A DNA stretch of 64,000 nt from the NCBI GenBank assembly GCA_051294375.1, contig CM119268.1, positions 10,686,148 to 10,750,147 of the forward strand, read 5' to 3'. The stretch is from Paraspadella gotoi. Its lineage: Eukaryota > Chaetognatha. Below are positions 41,705 to 53,700 of this stretch, piece by piece. The notes under the pieces were generated by a model, which was given only the letters and a program-made list of their open reading frames with translations, had not been told where the DNA came from and did not search any database. A program made the position numbers and the translations under genes. Position 1 is the stretch's first letter, and the number at the start of each line of letters is the position of its first letter.

Positions 41705-44232
41705 ATGTCGGAGGGGGAAACGGAAAGGTAAAGCTATAGGGCGATGGACGGACATATCCAGAGCTGGCCTACGGAGAAGGGACGACCTTGTCTACTCTTT
41801 CGGAGCGAGGAAAATCAATCAATCAATCAACCAAACTTTCAATTTTCTTCTTCTCCGTGACAGATTGGAGGAGGTGCTCGGTCTTCAACTCTCGCCACAC
41901 GACGTAATCCTATTGACGGACAGAGGAGTTGGGGTCAACGAAAGGATGAAATACGAAGGGAACAGGCTCGGCAGTTACCTTAATTGGCCTGTTCAGGTTA
42001 TATTTATACAACAAAATGTTGCCTAAAATTATTTTTATAAGTTATCATTGCTTGAAGTTAAACATTTGTTTTTGATGACTAGATTTGCTTATAATGAAAT
42101 AGTGTAAATCTTCACTATCTCCACCCGCCTGATTATACCAGCGCAACCTTGGTGGCGAATAAGCGAGCTTTCCCCCTTACCGCTAAGCACCTTAGGGTTC
42201 GCGCCCTCCTGGTGTCAATGCCGGACGGGACAGTTCTTATTGCATAGTTCTTAGTCGAGAAACCTTTAAGAATAACTGAAATGAACAAGATCTCAAGTCC
42301 TTGGCTGTATTTCTTTTAAGTACACCATTATGGTTACGGCGGTTCCGTCCTGATATGTATCGCTTCATAGCGCACGAAAGGAAAATCGACATATTTCTTT
42401 CTTTACAGTGTCCGGTGAGCCCATTATTACTGGTCAAGGCTGGTTTTTACTTCTCGGGGGAAGGAACTACGACGACCTGTTTCGCATGCGAAGGATCATT
42501 CTCTGATTGGACGAGCGGCGACGACCCTCAACTCGTTCACCGTCAGAAGTTCCCCCACTGCCCATTCGTGACCGGAAAAATGCCCGACATTTCGCTTACG
42601 TGGACCAGAAGCTACTTAAGCCGAAACCCTCTGACCCTCTTGATCTGGTTCAAACTTGTTGAATTGATCAATCTCTCAGCCGAGTCGAGGAGGCACTTGG
42701 CCGACCTCCCGCGCATGACGAACGAGCGGCTTGGCGTGAAGAGTTCCACCCCTTTCGAAGAGAGGGAGGAAAGGCTGAGGACGTATGGTTATTCATGGCC
42801 GCGTCACAGCGCTCCTTCTCCCGAGAAGGTAAGTGACGCCGGCTTCTTTTATCTCGGCTACTTGGATTTCGTTAAATGCTTCAGTTGCGGCGTGGTCGTT
42901 AGCAATTGGACGGAGGATGAAGATCCTTTGACCAGACATGAAAGGTAATTAGAAATACCGGTAGTTTAAAAAAAAAATACTTTTTTAAGATAAAATTATA
43001 GGATTAATAAATTGTTAAGTGTCATCGCATGCACTGAGTAGTTTGAATTAAAAAAAACATTGATTTGGGATAGTGCTGAGTATTATTTTTATTTACACCA
43101 AGCATTCATTTGGCTGGTTCATCTTTCAAGGCCAGATAAATTATGGTGAGCTTAAAAAATTATTTACAAGTAAGAGAAGGTAAGAGAAAGAGGAGATTCT
43201 CTCACTTGTAAATACTTTTTTAACCTCACCTTGAAAAATTAACCAGTCAAATGATTTGAATTCATAGTCTAAATAAAAATAATACTCAGCACTGTATCCC
43301 AAATCGATGTTTTTATAATGTTATATTAAAAAATAAATATTCGATATCCAAATGAAAATGAATTCATTAAGGTTTATTACTACAATAGATTGAAAAATTC
43401 AATCTCATTGAAGATCATATTAAATAATCAACTCTTCCAAAACATTTTTTTTCCTATTTTTACAAATGCAAATAGATGAGAGCTTTTTCTATATTTGGGT
43501 CTTTTTTTGCATTCGAGGTTGTCTCCAACCTGCCAATTCGTTTGCAGCCGCGGAGAGGAACGAAATGATGAAAGCGATGCCATAGGCGATCACGCGGACG
43601 AGGAAGATCGTTCGTACTCCGCTCTTGACAATCTTCTTCGTAGTTTGAGTGGTGCTTCTGGGGAATTTCAGGAATTCCGATCGAACACCTCAGTCGGTTT
43701 TACCACCGGAAGTCGTCGTGAAAGCGAAAATAATTTTACTCTTAGCAATTTTACTCGTTTCTCAGAGTCTGTATCAAGTATTGATACTAATACTAGCGGT
43801 TATCATTCTGCTTGGAATCAGAGTGGTGCCTCTATCGGTAATACCACTGATGGCGATGTTGAGTGGGAAAGCGATAATAATTTAACGCTTAACAGAGATG
43901 AACGTTGGTTATCCGCGTCAAGTATCGATACCAATTGCGTTGCGATCGATAAGAAAAATGATGTCACTGTAAATTCTAAGAAAGGACCCGCCCCAGATGC
44001 TTCCTCTAATACCGCCCTCGCCCCTGCTGACGTTGAGGAACTCCCGCCTGTCCGTAACGTCGTATTTTCTTCGGGCGATGCCGACGATGGAGATGTTCAG
44101 AGTTTCTCAGTCAACTGCGTTCACCACTTTAAATCCCGCAGCCTTCCAGTGGATCTGTTGCCGAATCCGGTCACGAGGGACCGTGGATTTGACAACCGTA
44201 GAAAGAAATTGCGGAGGTTGAATTCTTTTTAG
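41705..44232 (+). CDS. Inhibitor-of-apoptosis-like protein with two BIR domains, gene 2
   Basis: Four exons, 41705-41727, 41864-41996, 42409-42944 and 43518-44232, join in phase to 468 residues. Intron positions and phases equal those of gene 1. BIR1 has ligands C76, C79, H96 and C103 (CFACEGSF...VHRQKFPHC). BIR2 has C209, C212, H229 and C236 (CFSC...RHERLSPTC), with the last Cys supplied by exon 4. After residue 245 comes a Ser/Thr/Asn/Asp-rich tail of about 220 residues, unlike gene 1, ending in a basic RRKKLRRLNSF. It holds an internal duplication (ESVSSIDTNTSG and LSASSIDTNCV). No RING or CARD is present. The Glu usual before the zinc His (EH) is Val or Arg in both genes. Downstream AATAAA at 44392 is a likely poly(A) signal. 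Confidence 0.84.
42120..42240 (+). repeat. tRNA-like SINE fragment in BIR gene 2 intron 2
   Basis: GGTGGCGAATAAGCGAG is A-box-like and TAGGGTTCGCGCCCT is a clear B-box-like element about 50 bases later. The remainder does not fold as a tRNA. Confidence 0.4.
43057..43314. mobile_element. Foldback MITE in BIR gene 2 intron 3
   Basis: The left end ACATTGATTTGGGATAGTGC continues to TTATTTTTATTTA. It is the inverse of the right end (TAAATAAAAATAATACTCAG to CAAATCGATGT) with few mismatches. Inner arms (TTACAAGTAAGAGA / TCTCTCACTTGTAA) also pair, so nearly the whole 258 bases can form one hairpin. No ORF. Confidence 0.75.
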
Positions 44233-44391
44233 ACGCGTTAACGCCGTCTTTGTTTTTAATTTTTTTTTTTAGCAACAATCAAAGTTTAAAAACTAAAAAA
44301 TTATGGACATTTTTTGTAGATATTTGGTTGTTGGTAATATAATTATTCCCTCTTTCTACGCAATGTTTATACATAGGTTCATTTCGAGAGC

Positions 44392-44397
44392 AATAAA
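44392..44397 (+). terminator. Polyadenylation signal, BIR gene 2
   Basis: AATAAA 160 bases after the stop at 44230-44232. Confidence 0.5.
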
Positions 44398-44437
44398 CAT
44401 TGAGTATTTTTCCGTTTTTCGAATTACGTCTTTTTTA

Positions 44438-44490
44438 GTCGGATCTGCTTACAGCAGATCCCGACTTTGTCGGTCCGTCGGACCGCCCCC
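44438..44490. other. GC-rich hairpin pair
   Basis: GTCGGATCTGCT and AGCAGATCCCGAC pair around a TAC loop. GTCGGTCCGTCGGACCG follows and can also fold. A (TCCG)-type run lies just after it (44561-44660). This resembles the end of a dispersed repeat rather than a gene feature. Confidence 0.5.
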
Positions 44491-45172
44491 TAAATTTTGT
44501 CGGACACTCACTTATATCATGTCAGAAAATCGAATTATGACAAATTATGCAAAAAAAATGATGTCCGTCCGTCCATTCATCCATCCGTCTGTGTGCCTGT
44601 TTGTCTGTCAGTTGGTGTGTTTGTCTGTCCGTTTGTCCGTCCGTCCGTCTGTCCGTCCGACCAACCTTAGCAAAAAACTCCAATTACTCGTGATTGGATG
44701 GATGGATTGGGATGAATTTTTGTGTGTGGGTAGGGAAGTGTGTGATTGAGCTGGATATGAAGTTTCGATGGAAGCGTGTGAGTGGAAATGTGTTTAAAAT
44801 TAAATGGAAAAAACAACAAAATCTATTTCCCTATTTGAAAGTCAATTACTCATGAGTGGATTGGGCAATTGTCTTGAAATTTTTTATGTGGGTAGGAAAG
44901 TGTGTGATTAAGCCGGATGGAATCGTCTGAGAGGAAATGAGTTAATATGGAAAAAATAAAAAACCTGTTTCACTAATTGATTATGCTTATTTTTTTTATA
45001 TTAAATGTAAATGTAAGAGTTAATCAGTTAATTAATCAATTAGTTAATTAATTAATCAGTCAATTAATCATTCAATCATTCAATAAATCAATTAATTTGT
45101 CTATTAATTAATAGATAGATAAATTTATTTATCAATTAATTAATTATTTAATCAATCAATCAATCAATCAAG

Positions 45173-45274
45173 TCAATCGTTATCGGCTTTATTGTCGTCG
45201 TCGCCATCATCGTCGTAGCTTTTGTCGTGGTGAGTGACGAAGATACCTCGAAACAAACATTGAAAATAACTTGA
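45173..45274 (+). other. Orphan hydrophobic ORF
   Basis: SIVIGFIVVVAIIVVAFVVV is followed by a short acidic tail and a stop at 45272-45274. It is preceded by an (AATC)n run and has no clear acceptor. GTG|GTGAGT near 45231 would be a good donor. It resembles the Val-rich anchor at 16440-16505; both are built on GTC triplets. Confidence 0.2.
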
Positions 45275-45798
45275 ATTAATTAAAAAAAATATTAATTACC
45301 GCTAATGATCGTGGGCAGATGCGACATTGTTTGCTCAAACTTGTTAGAATTAAAAGTACATATATCATTATAATTACTTGAATCTGATTAGAATGATCAC
45401 AATATTAATTTTAAATTGTTAAACTGAACTGAAAAAGAGACTAGATCTTTGGGGTTGTAATGATAATTTTATGCTCAAGTACTATTTTTTCGAAGAAAAA
45501 AATATTATCCTAATAAAAAAAACAACAACAATAAAACAAAAACTTGTATTAATGTATTTTATATTTAAATTATCAGCATTTATAAAAAAATTAGAAGAAA
45601 ATATTAAATTTATTCTCAAAAAAAAAAATATTAACAAAAAAATTAAATTAAAAATTAACAGAAAAATCGCAAAAACTTTTTATTTGTTTACAAACAACGA
45701 TTTATTTTAAAACTTGAAAAAATACGGACAATGTTTCGGCTCATGTTTCGGGCGGTTGGTCGAGGTGCCGGGCTCCCGACTTCACACCGAGATTGAGA

Positions 45799-45945
45799 TC
45801 AATAGCTAAGACAATAAAAGGTGTTGGCACAGAGGACGTTCTCTTCATCTGAGGTTAGCGTTTGCTCTGTGCTGCCCGAAATTTCATCATCCGAAATGTG
45901 GTAGAGTTCGTCTCGAGCTTGTCGACGTCTATCCTCTGCGACCAT
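45799..45945 (-). CDS. Small acidic exon or ORF, unidentified
   Basis: A 48-codon frame starts at ATG 45945, directly after TTTTTTTTCAAG, a good acceptor. It reads MVAEDRRRQARDELYHISDD, then a Ser/Glu-rich stretch, to a stop at 45799. Local GC and balanced codon use differ from the AT-rich flanks. It may be a last exon of a - strand gene or a transposon relic. No homology recognised. Confidence 0.3.
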   Translation of the reverse strand: MVAEDRRRQARDELYHISDDEISGSTEQTLTSDEENVLCANTFYCLSY

Positions 45946-46089
45946 CTTGAAAAAAAAATATTTAATAAAACAAATAAATTGATATTTCGAAATAAAGGTG
46001 TCCCGAAAAAAAAAAATAAATAAAAACGAGTATTTTTTTAGGAAAATTCCACGTTCACAAAAAAGTTGAAGAAAAACGTCATGCAATGA

Positions 46090-47340
46090 AATTTATACTA
46101 ATTTTTTAAATTTTCTGACCTATTTTGAAGGTGAGCATGCGCTTGTTAGTACGCATCGTTGTTTAACGTCTTCTTGGAAATTGTAAAAAAAATTTAAAAC
46201 TATATCCATTATCCAGTTATTTATCCACACCTGCGATTCGTGCGTGAATCGCCGGCGACATCGCTATTAGAATGAACTACAACTTAAGCTTCAGGATGTC
46301 TTTTTGCCAAGGTGTGAGTGTATCTTTGGGTTCATCGTTCATCACTTTGGACCACTTAGTTCAGTCAATTTATTGATATTTTAAGATTATTTATGATAAT
46401 TGATGACTTGTTTCTTCGTCGTCAGTATTTGAATATATTATAATTATATACATTTTTTTAGATTGTTAATTGTGAAGAGTTATTGTTCACATTTCTTGCG
46501 GTGATAAAACAACCATCTTTTTACAAAAATCGAATTTTTAATAGGACTTTAAACACTGATGTTGACTATTAAATCCTAAACCTCGGTGGGATTTACTCTA
46601 TGTTTATGTTTATTCTGAGTTTAATTTTTAATTTTCTTCTTTTAAATTATCTGATTTTAAGATTTGAAAATTTTTAGATTTTATCCCATACTTCTACTTC
46701 CTAGTTAAAATTAGTTCTTCATTTCACCAGTCATATAGAAACTGTATTGATTTCTAATTTTTTTTATACTCTGGAGCAGGCGCATAAACCCCCAACGCAG
46801 GTTGCAAGGCCTGGACTGAATAGAGTCAATGTTTTTTACAGTGGCACGTTTGGCAATGTGCAAGGTCAAGTATTTCGTAACTAAGGAAAATTATTCTATA
46901 TTATTCAATCAAAAATCATGAACATAGTAACGAGAGAATTAGCAATTAAGATCTATTTTCATTACGTCCCATCTTTGATCTGTTTTCCCTTTTCAGTGTA
47001 TGTACCGTAAATTCGCTTAAGCTTTTGCGGTTTAACTCAAACTCTTTTGCAATATACGTAATTATATATTAATATATTTTGCCTTCATGTATTTTTTTGT
47101 TTTTTATATTTTTTTGAATTAATGGTTATGATCGAATTGCTTGCGCTTTTGTGTTGGGAGAAAGAATAATCTTTTTTTTTTATCTTTGAAATTCTAGCTT
47201 TCAAGGTGATTAGTAAAGTTACTTTCGCTTTTGCTCTCTCGCCTCAGATTTGTTTTAGTATGGAAATGTTTTTGAATCGTTTTAAGTTATCATGTGTTAT
47301 GTTTTTATTTACGCCGCGAGTACTTGCTGAGCAACTCTGT
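46090..47340. other. AT-rich spacer, no gene seen
   Basis: Both strands lack ORFs with coding character. No clear repeat structure. Confidence 0.4.
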
Positions 47341-47344
47341 AATA

Positions 47345-47880
47345 CACTTAGGTGTCGGTCGGTCGGTCGGTAAGTCTGTCTATCCATCCATTGGTCTATC
47401 CCACTTACATTAAAAATGCTTAAATTAATAATACTTCATCAATTTAGTTCATATATTGTCGGAAGGTAAGGTACCATAAAAGACCTTTAACGTGCACATG
47501 TATCATATCATCAACCACGTGATCAGCTTAAAAATGATCATTTGACCCAAAATTTAATGCGGAATAATTCAGGAGTCATTTTTGTTAATAGTTGTCAGAC
47601 TAAAGAATCAGTAAATAATTATTAGAATGTATTTCCTACTTATGTAGTCATATGATCATACAGAACTACAGTCACGTGATCATAAAGTAAACCTATTACT
47701 AAAAGCAGAATATTTCAAGTAATATTAGGTTGATTTAGTTAAAACCTTACAGATCAACCATCGAACCTATATTATATATAGATTTTATAGTAATATAGTT
47801 ATGTAATTACCCTAAAATACTCATAATAAGATAGTTACTGTGGTGCAACACATTAGAATTACCGTTCTTGTTTATCTTTT
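47345..47880. repeat. Dispersed repeat family R2, copy B
   Basis: GGTCGGTCGGTAAGTCTGTC...TCCCACTTACATT near one end and GCAACACATTAGAATTACCG near 47845, the same anchors and spacing as 17960-18500. Confidence 0.55.
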
Positions 47881-48230
47881 AACAAGTTATGTGGTCGTCA
47901 TACATGCAAAATAACAATGCTGATTTGATATACTTGCTATATTGATATGCATTTTCAAAAAAAAAAAAAAAATGGTGATTGTGCTTATATGAAATCTTAA
48001 ATATATTGGTGTTTGATAAACCGATCAGAAAAAGTTATTGGATGTTTTTAAAATTATATTCTTGTAAAAACTCCTTGACATTTATTTGTATTAATAAATT
48101 TTCAATGATGATGCGACAAAAAGTAAATATAGTAGTATAAGCAAATAAAGAGATTTTAGATAGTTGTAAGACCCTTTTTGGCTCTTTAAATTTGGATCTT
48201 TCATGGATTGAAAAAATTGAAATGTTTTCT

Positions 48231-48482
48231 CTATATTGGTGGCGTAAATTGGATTTTGCGCCATGAAGAAGTGAAATGAGTAGACGAGATGGCGTCTCCG
48301 GGCGTCGGCGTCTCCCTTTGTAACTCGAGACGGTTTTTTTCCCTTCCATTTTCTTTATTCATATTCCCCGGGATTACAGCAGTCGTCGTCGTTGTCGTCG
48401 CTATCGTCGTCGCCGTTGTCGTCGTCGTCGTCTTTTTATCGTCGTCTTCGCGGTTGTTGTCACGCTCGCAGCGGTCGGCCAT
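48231..48482 (-). CDS. Hypothetical ORF over a (GAC)n repeat
   Basis: 83 codons from ATG 48482: MADRCERDNNREDDDKK, a poly-Thr run from ACG triplets, then AVIPGNMNKENGREKNRLEL and on to a stop at 48231. A (GA)n tract lies just upstream in the same sense. The + strand is also open here and reads a poly-Val hydrophobic stretch. Which strand, if either, is coding cannot be decided from sequence. Confidence 0.2.
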   Translation of the reverse strand: MADRCERDNNREDDDKKTTTTTTATTIATTTTTTAVIPGNMNKENGREKNRLELQRETPTPGDAISSTHFTSSWRKIQFTPPI

Positions 48483-48524
48483 TGTTATGAGGATAAACCC
48501 ACTGGGGAGGTCGGCGCTCTCGGG

Positions 48525-48630
<106 letters not shown>

Positions 48631-48718
48631 AATACAGTTGGATCCGGCATCATTCTCTCCGCGCCAAGGGGCGGCAGGTGTTCTTTTCTCTACCGAGAGA
48701 AATAAAAAAAGAAAAAAA

Positions 48719-48752
<34 letters not shown>

Positions 48753-49989
48753 CGCTGGAGATGTGATGCTAAAGTGCCACTAGACGATGCGTCTTGGATT
48801 TGCTTGAGCATTTTCAATAAAGACGCTTTCTGACTTTTGAGAGGAAATAAAAACACCCATCAATCTACTGTATATAAGATGGTCATAGACGCATTAATAT
48901 TTTTAAACTTCTAACTTACAATAGCAAATCCCGATGTAATGCTTTTATCCAATACAATTTATCCAATTCATTGATAAGAAGGCAAAGCAATCTGGTCTGG
49001 AAGTTAATAAAGATTAAAGTAGACTGAGAGAGTCTTGAATGAAAGCCTGCATATTAATAATATCATCTTGTAAGAGGAACGGAGGCCTTAACTAATAAAG
49101 ACAGGGAATAAGATGAATAAATTTTTATAATGGGAATACAAACTTCGTGACTTTTAAGCAGCTAACTAACATATTATCTAAAACTGGAAACCTTTGAGTT
49201 TAACTATGCTCTTCATTCTCAAAGAATAAAAAATCACTAAGTGAAAGAAGGGGTTTTTGGAATGATATAATTTTCGGTTTTTTTTTTCATCTGGGAACAG
49301 AATTTGTTTTGTTTCGACTAACAGAAAAAACATGTTAGCGCAGTTAGTTTTTGTGTCCATCACAAGAGAAAAGAAGGGTGTTTGTATAAGAAAACAGTCA
49401 TGTACATTTTTTTCTGTCATTGTGGAAAAATAATAATAATAATCGTAATAATTATCATAATCGTAGTAATACGGCAACGATATAATCAATATAGCGATAT
49501 TACGGAATGGTGTTTGTGTTGAATTTTCGGTTGTGGGTGTAAAAAGAAAATCGAATCGCATTTCCCGAATTTGGTGCAACAGACACAAGAGCAGTGCAAC
49601 GCGCGGAAAATGACAACGATATGTCATTAAAACCTAACGGCGTTAATAGTCAACATGACACAGATAGACTAAAATGGTAACGAAAGCAGTTTGAAGGGAA
49701 TGTCGCGATAAAATCGATGACAAAATAATGATTTCTGTTAAATTATTCAAAACTAAACCGAAAACTAAAAAAAAACAAAACATAATTAACTTTTAACATA
49801 AAATCAAAACAAAATCCAAATGATAAACATGTAGATAAAAGCCTCAAAATTGCAATACTACTACAATATGATTTTTCTCCATATTCGACAGCGATTACTT
49901 TTGGCACAACAAAAATTCAGGGCAAAACTGTCACCAAATTTTTTTTTCTGGGGTAATGAAACTGAGAAGGGGGAAGAGTCAAATGATGC

Positions 49990-50047
49990 GTAGGGAGAAC
50001 ATCCGGGGATGGCTGACATCCGGGAATGGCGCACATCCGGGGACGGA
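49990..50047. repeat. Short tandem repeat around ACATCCGGGG
   Basis: Three units of about 21 bases (ACATCCGGGGATGGCTG, ACATCCGGGAATGGCGC, ACATCCGGGGACGG). Confidence 0.7.
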
Positions 50048-50140
50048 GGCCGAGATGGGCGTGTAAGAGAGTTGAGGGATAAAGAGGGGGTTGAATCTAA
50101 AGCAGAAAAGGCCTGAAAAATTCATACAGCGATCAAAATG

Positions 50141-50146
<6 letters not shown>

Positions 50147-50199
<53 letters not shown>
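50147..50199. repeat. (GA)n microsatellite
   Basis: About 52 bases of GA. Confidence 0.92.
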
Positions 50200-50200
<1 letters not shown>

Positions 50201-50793
50201 AATTTTTTTTTAAAAGGAGAAACAATTTTTTTCCGTCTCTCTCTATATTTTTACCCTTCCCTTTTTCTTTCGTATGCAAATGGAATTCATGGACATGTTT
50301 TATCGCTGAAAATAAAAAAAGATTAAAAAAAAAACTAAAAGAAAAAAAAGAAAAAATGAAAGTGAGATGTTAAAATCACAGACGCGGCAAAAAAATAGAA
50401 ACGTCTCTCTTTTTTTTCTTCTTTTCTTTTTTTTCGCGCTCAACGGAGTCACAGTTGGATTTCTCTCGGTTTATGGTTCGATCTTAAGTCCGGAATGAAG
50501 TTGTCGTCGTCGTCGTTGTTGTTGTTGTTGTTTATTATGAGGATGATAATGATGATATCTTTTGTGTTTACCGTCTTCTTCGACATCGTCACGAGAGTAA
50601 AACGAAATAATTGATATTTTGGCAGACGATAAAAAAAAAAAAAAAAAAAACATTCGTCGTCTTCTTTGGCGACGCCAGCTCGCCTCTCTCGTTCTTATCC
50701 AGCGCGCCATCTTTCGTCATCGTAGAAAGAAAATCCTCTCCAGGTCCCCGGATCGAATCCCGACGTCGAAGGTTTTTTTTTTTTATTGCTTTC

Positions 50794-53700
50794 TCATCTT
50801 CGAGATTCGAAGTTTAACGTCTGAGAAGAAGACAACGAAGACGACGGAAATGATATCGACGATGACGAAGATGATGATAACGAAGAAGACGAAAACGAAG
50901 AAGTCGTCGACGACGACGACGACGACAACGACCTTAGTTCCGCCTCGAAGAGTCGGTCGAGTCTGGCGACGAAGAGCCACGTCGCCGTCGCGAGAAGAAC
51001 GAACAAGAGTGGACTCCGATTTAACGTCGTCGTCGTCGCCGCCGCGTTGACGCCGCCGTCCGGCGACAGCGCCGGTTCGTCGTTCTCGTTCGACGCCGAC
51101 GACGAAGACAACGCCGGAGATTTGCCCGCGGCGTCGACGGTGATGACTCGAAGGATTTTGGGGGAAGGGTGGACGCGATGTTGGGGCGGGTTGGGTCGAG
51201 AGTCTTTGCCGCCGACGCCGAGCCTGCCGTCGCCGACGCCGGCGCCGCCTCGACCGCGCCGATCCTCGATTACCGGAACTCCGCTCAGATCGGCGGCGTC
51301 GATGGAATTGTCGAAGTCGGAAAAGGCGCCGCCGAGACCGGGTGGGCGGAACCACGCCGGAGGGTGGTGGACCGAGGGTCGGTGACGATGAGAGGACGGC
51401 GCTTCGTCGCCGAGAGTCGGCGCCGGGCGCGATCCGTGGCGGTGACGCCCGTCGCCGCCGGAGTGGACTCGTTGTTTGTGGGATTTTAAGAGATAAGACA
51501 AGTCTTGTTTGCAGCAGACTCGGAAGGTAACCTGGTTGGTTGAGGAGAGGGGCGGAGAAAAAGAGAAGAGAAGAAAAGAAATAAAGGGAAAATGCAGAGA
51601 AAGAGAAGAGAAGGAAAAGGAAGTGAAGAGAAAAGGAATGGGAAAAGAAATGGAAAGGAAAAAGAAGAAAAGGGAGGATGAACAAAAAAGAAAAAAGAAA
51701 AAAAGAAAGAGAGAAAAAGAAAAGAGAAAATAAAGGGATAAGAAAGGGAAGAGGAAAGGAAAAATAAAAGGTTAGAGCAGCAATTTGGTCAGCACGTGCC
51801 TCGTCGGGATGCGGCGGCCTGCCTTATTAGAGGACTTACCTTCATGTGGTGAGTCTTGCAAACGCCGCCTTTCAAATTATCGGTCCCGTCCGCCTCGCCG
51901 GTCGATGTAGAGATGAAGTGATAATCCTGACCGGGTTCGAACTCGAGACCCTATGGGGATAAGGAGAAGGGGGAAAGGGAGAAAGGGATAAAGGAAAGGT
52001 GGGAAGGTGAAGGGTAAGGAGGCAAGAAGAGAAATGAAGAAGGGAGTAAGTAAAGAAAGAAGGGAACGGAAAGGGAGAAAAGGGACAAATTTTGATCAGG
52101 AACCAGGAAAGAAGATAAAAAGCGTTTTGATTGAGAGGAAAAAGAAAAATGGTCGGAGCGACAGAGGATTTAAAGAAAAGAAAGAGGAGATTTGTGAGGA
52201 GAGAGAGAGAGAAAGAGAGAGAGAAGAGAGAAGAAGAAAAAAAAAAACATAGACAGTGCGAATATGGGAAGAAGGGGGGGTAAGAAACGAAGAAGAAGGA
52301 AAGGGTTGAAGCGAGAAAAGCTTTTAGATGTCGACTCTGGGGACGAGACCATCAAAAGACCAGCTTCCTCTCTCCATCTGTGCTCTCTCTCGGATCTCTC
52401 TCCTCAGATCATCTCATTCTCTCATCTCGTACATCGTCTCATGTCTCTCTCATCTCTCATCTCTCTTCTCCTCTCTCAATCTCAATTGGCTTTCGCGACC
52501 CCTTCTCGCACAACGGCACAGTGGTCGCGTTTCAGTCTTCATTTTCTCCTTTCGCTTCATTTCTTTCCCCGTCGAACAAACAAGGAATGAAGAAGATCGG
52601 AGATGAGATTAAGATGAATTGGAGATGAATTAGAAATGAATTGTAGATGAATTTCAGATGAACTTCAAATGATGTGCTCCACGAAGTAGATTTACAAAGC
52701 GAGAGGATGTTATATAAAATAGATTCTTTATATTACGAATAAAAATTTGAAAAAGCCCAGATTTTAATAATGTACTTTAATAGCAGTTTAAAGTCATGGT
52801 CAAACTCATTGTAATGAAAATCATAGTCAAAATAAAAAAGAAATTACTAACGACAGCAACCACAGCTACAGCAACGACATAATCAACAGCAAAGACATAG
52901 ACATAGCATCCAACCTGCGGCAGAGGAGAGAAGCGAGCGAAGTTGACCCTGAATGCTGAGGCTTTGAAAGGCTGCGCGCAGTCGAAGATCCACTTGGTGA
53001 CTGAAGGATTTCCTGACGTGAGATTCACTTCGCACGAGTCGTATTCCGCTTTGGTCACCTGACGAGGGGGGGGGGGGCGGTCGGAGGGGGGAGGTGAACG
53101 ATCTTCACATCTTATATCATTCGAAGCCAACGAAATTTTGGGTTCTTTCCTTCTGTCATGACGACTGAATGAATATTTAATGAAATCGTTAATTTTAAAA
53201 TATTTTTTTTTCTCGTTGATGCAAATGTTATACTTTTAATTTACTATTGATAAGTCGTCAATCATTGGTCAATAACCAAGAAAAGAATGAATATTTCTGA
53301 GATATTTTGGTAATAATTAACAACAGATAACTTTACTCTTTTGTTTTGAAATTTTTCTTTTCAAAATTTAAGCAAAACCTGACAACTTTACGAAAATTAA
53401 TAAGTAAAATTGATTAATTTCCAGGAGAAGCTAGATAACCTCATAGGAAGCATAATTTTAATTAATTTTTTTATTTTTTATGCAACCCCTGGAGGATGAG
53501 TCAATATTCACTTGCAAAAACCGTTTTAAAAATTCTTTACAAATTTCAAATATGGTTCATAAACGATAAGCCTTTTAAAAGACCAAATTTAAGAATAAAA
53601 TTGTCAAGTTTCTCTAAAGATTTCTGACGCGCTAGTACTAACTATTTAAAACAGAAATGAGAAAACGTTTCGCTGATTTCTTCAAGCATTTTACCATAAA

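Noticed and set aside
50783-51685. Arg-rich 300-codon - strand ORF over ephrin exon 4
   Set aside because: It is a shadow frame of the ephrin exon. The ephrin frame continues the conserved domain from exon 3 in phase.
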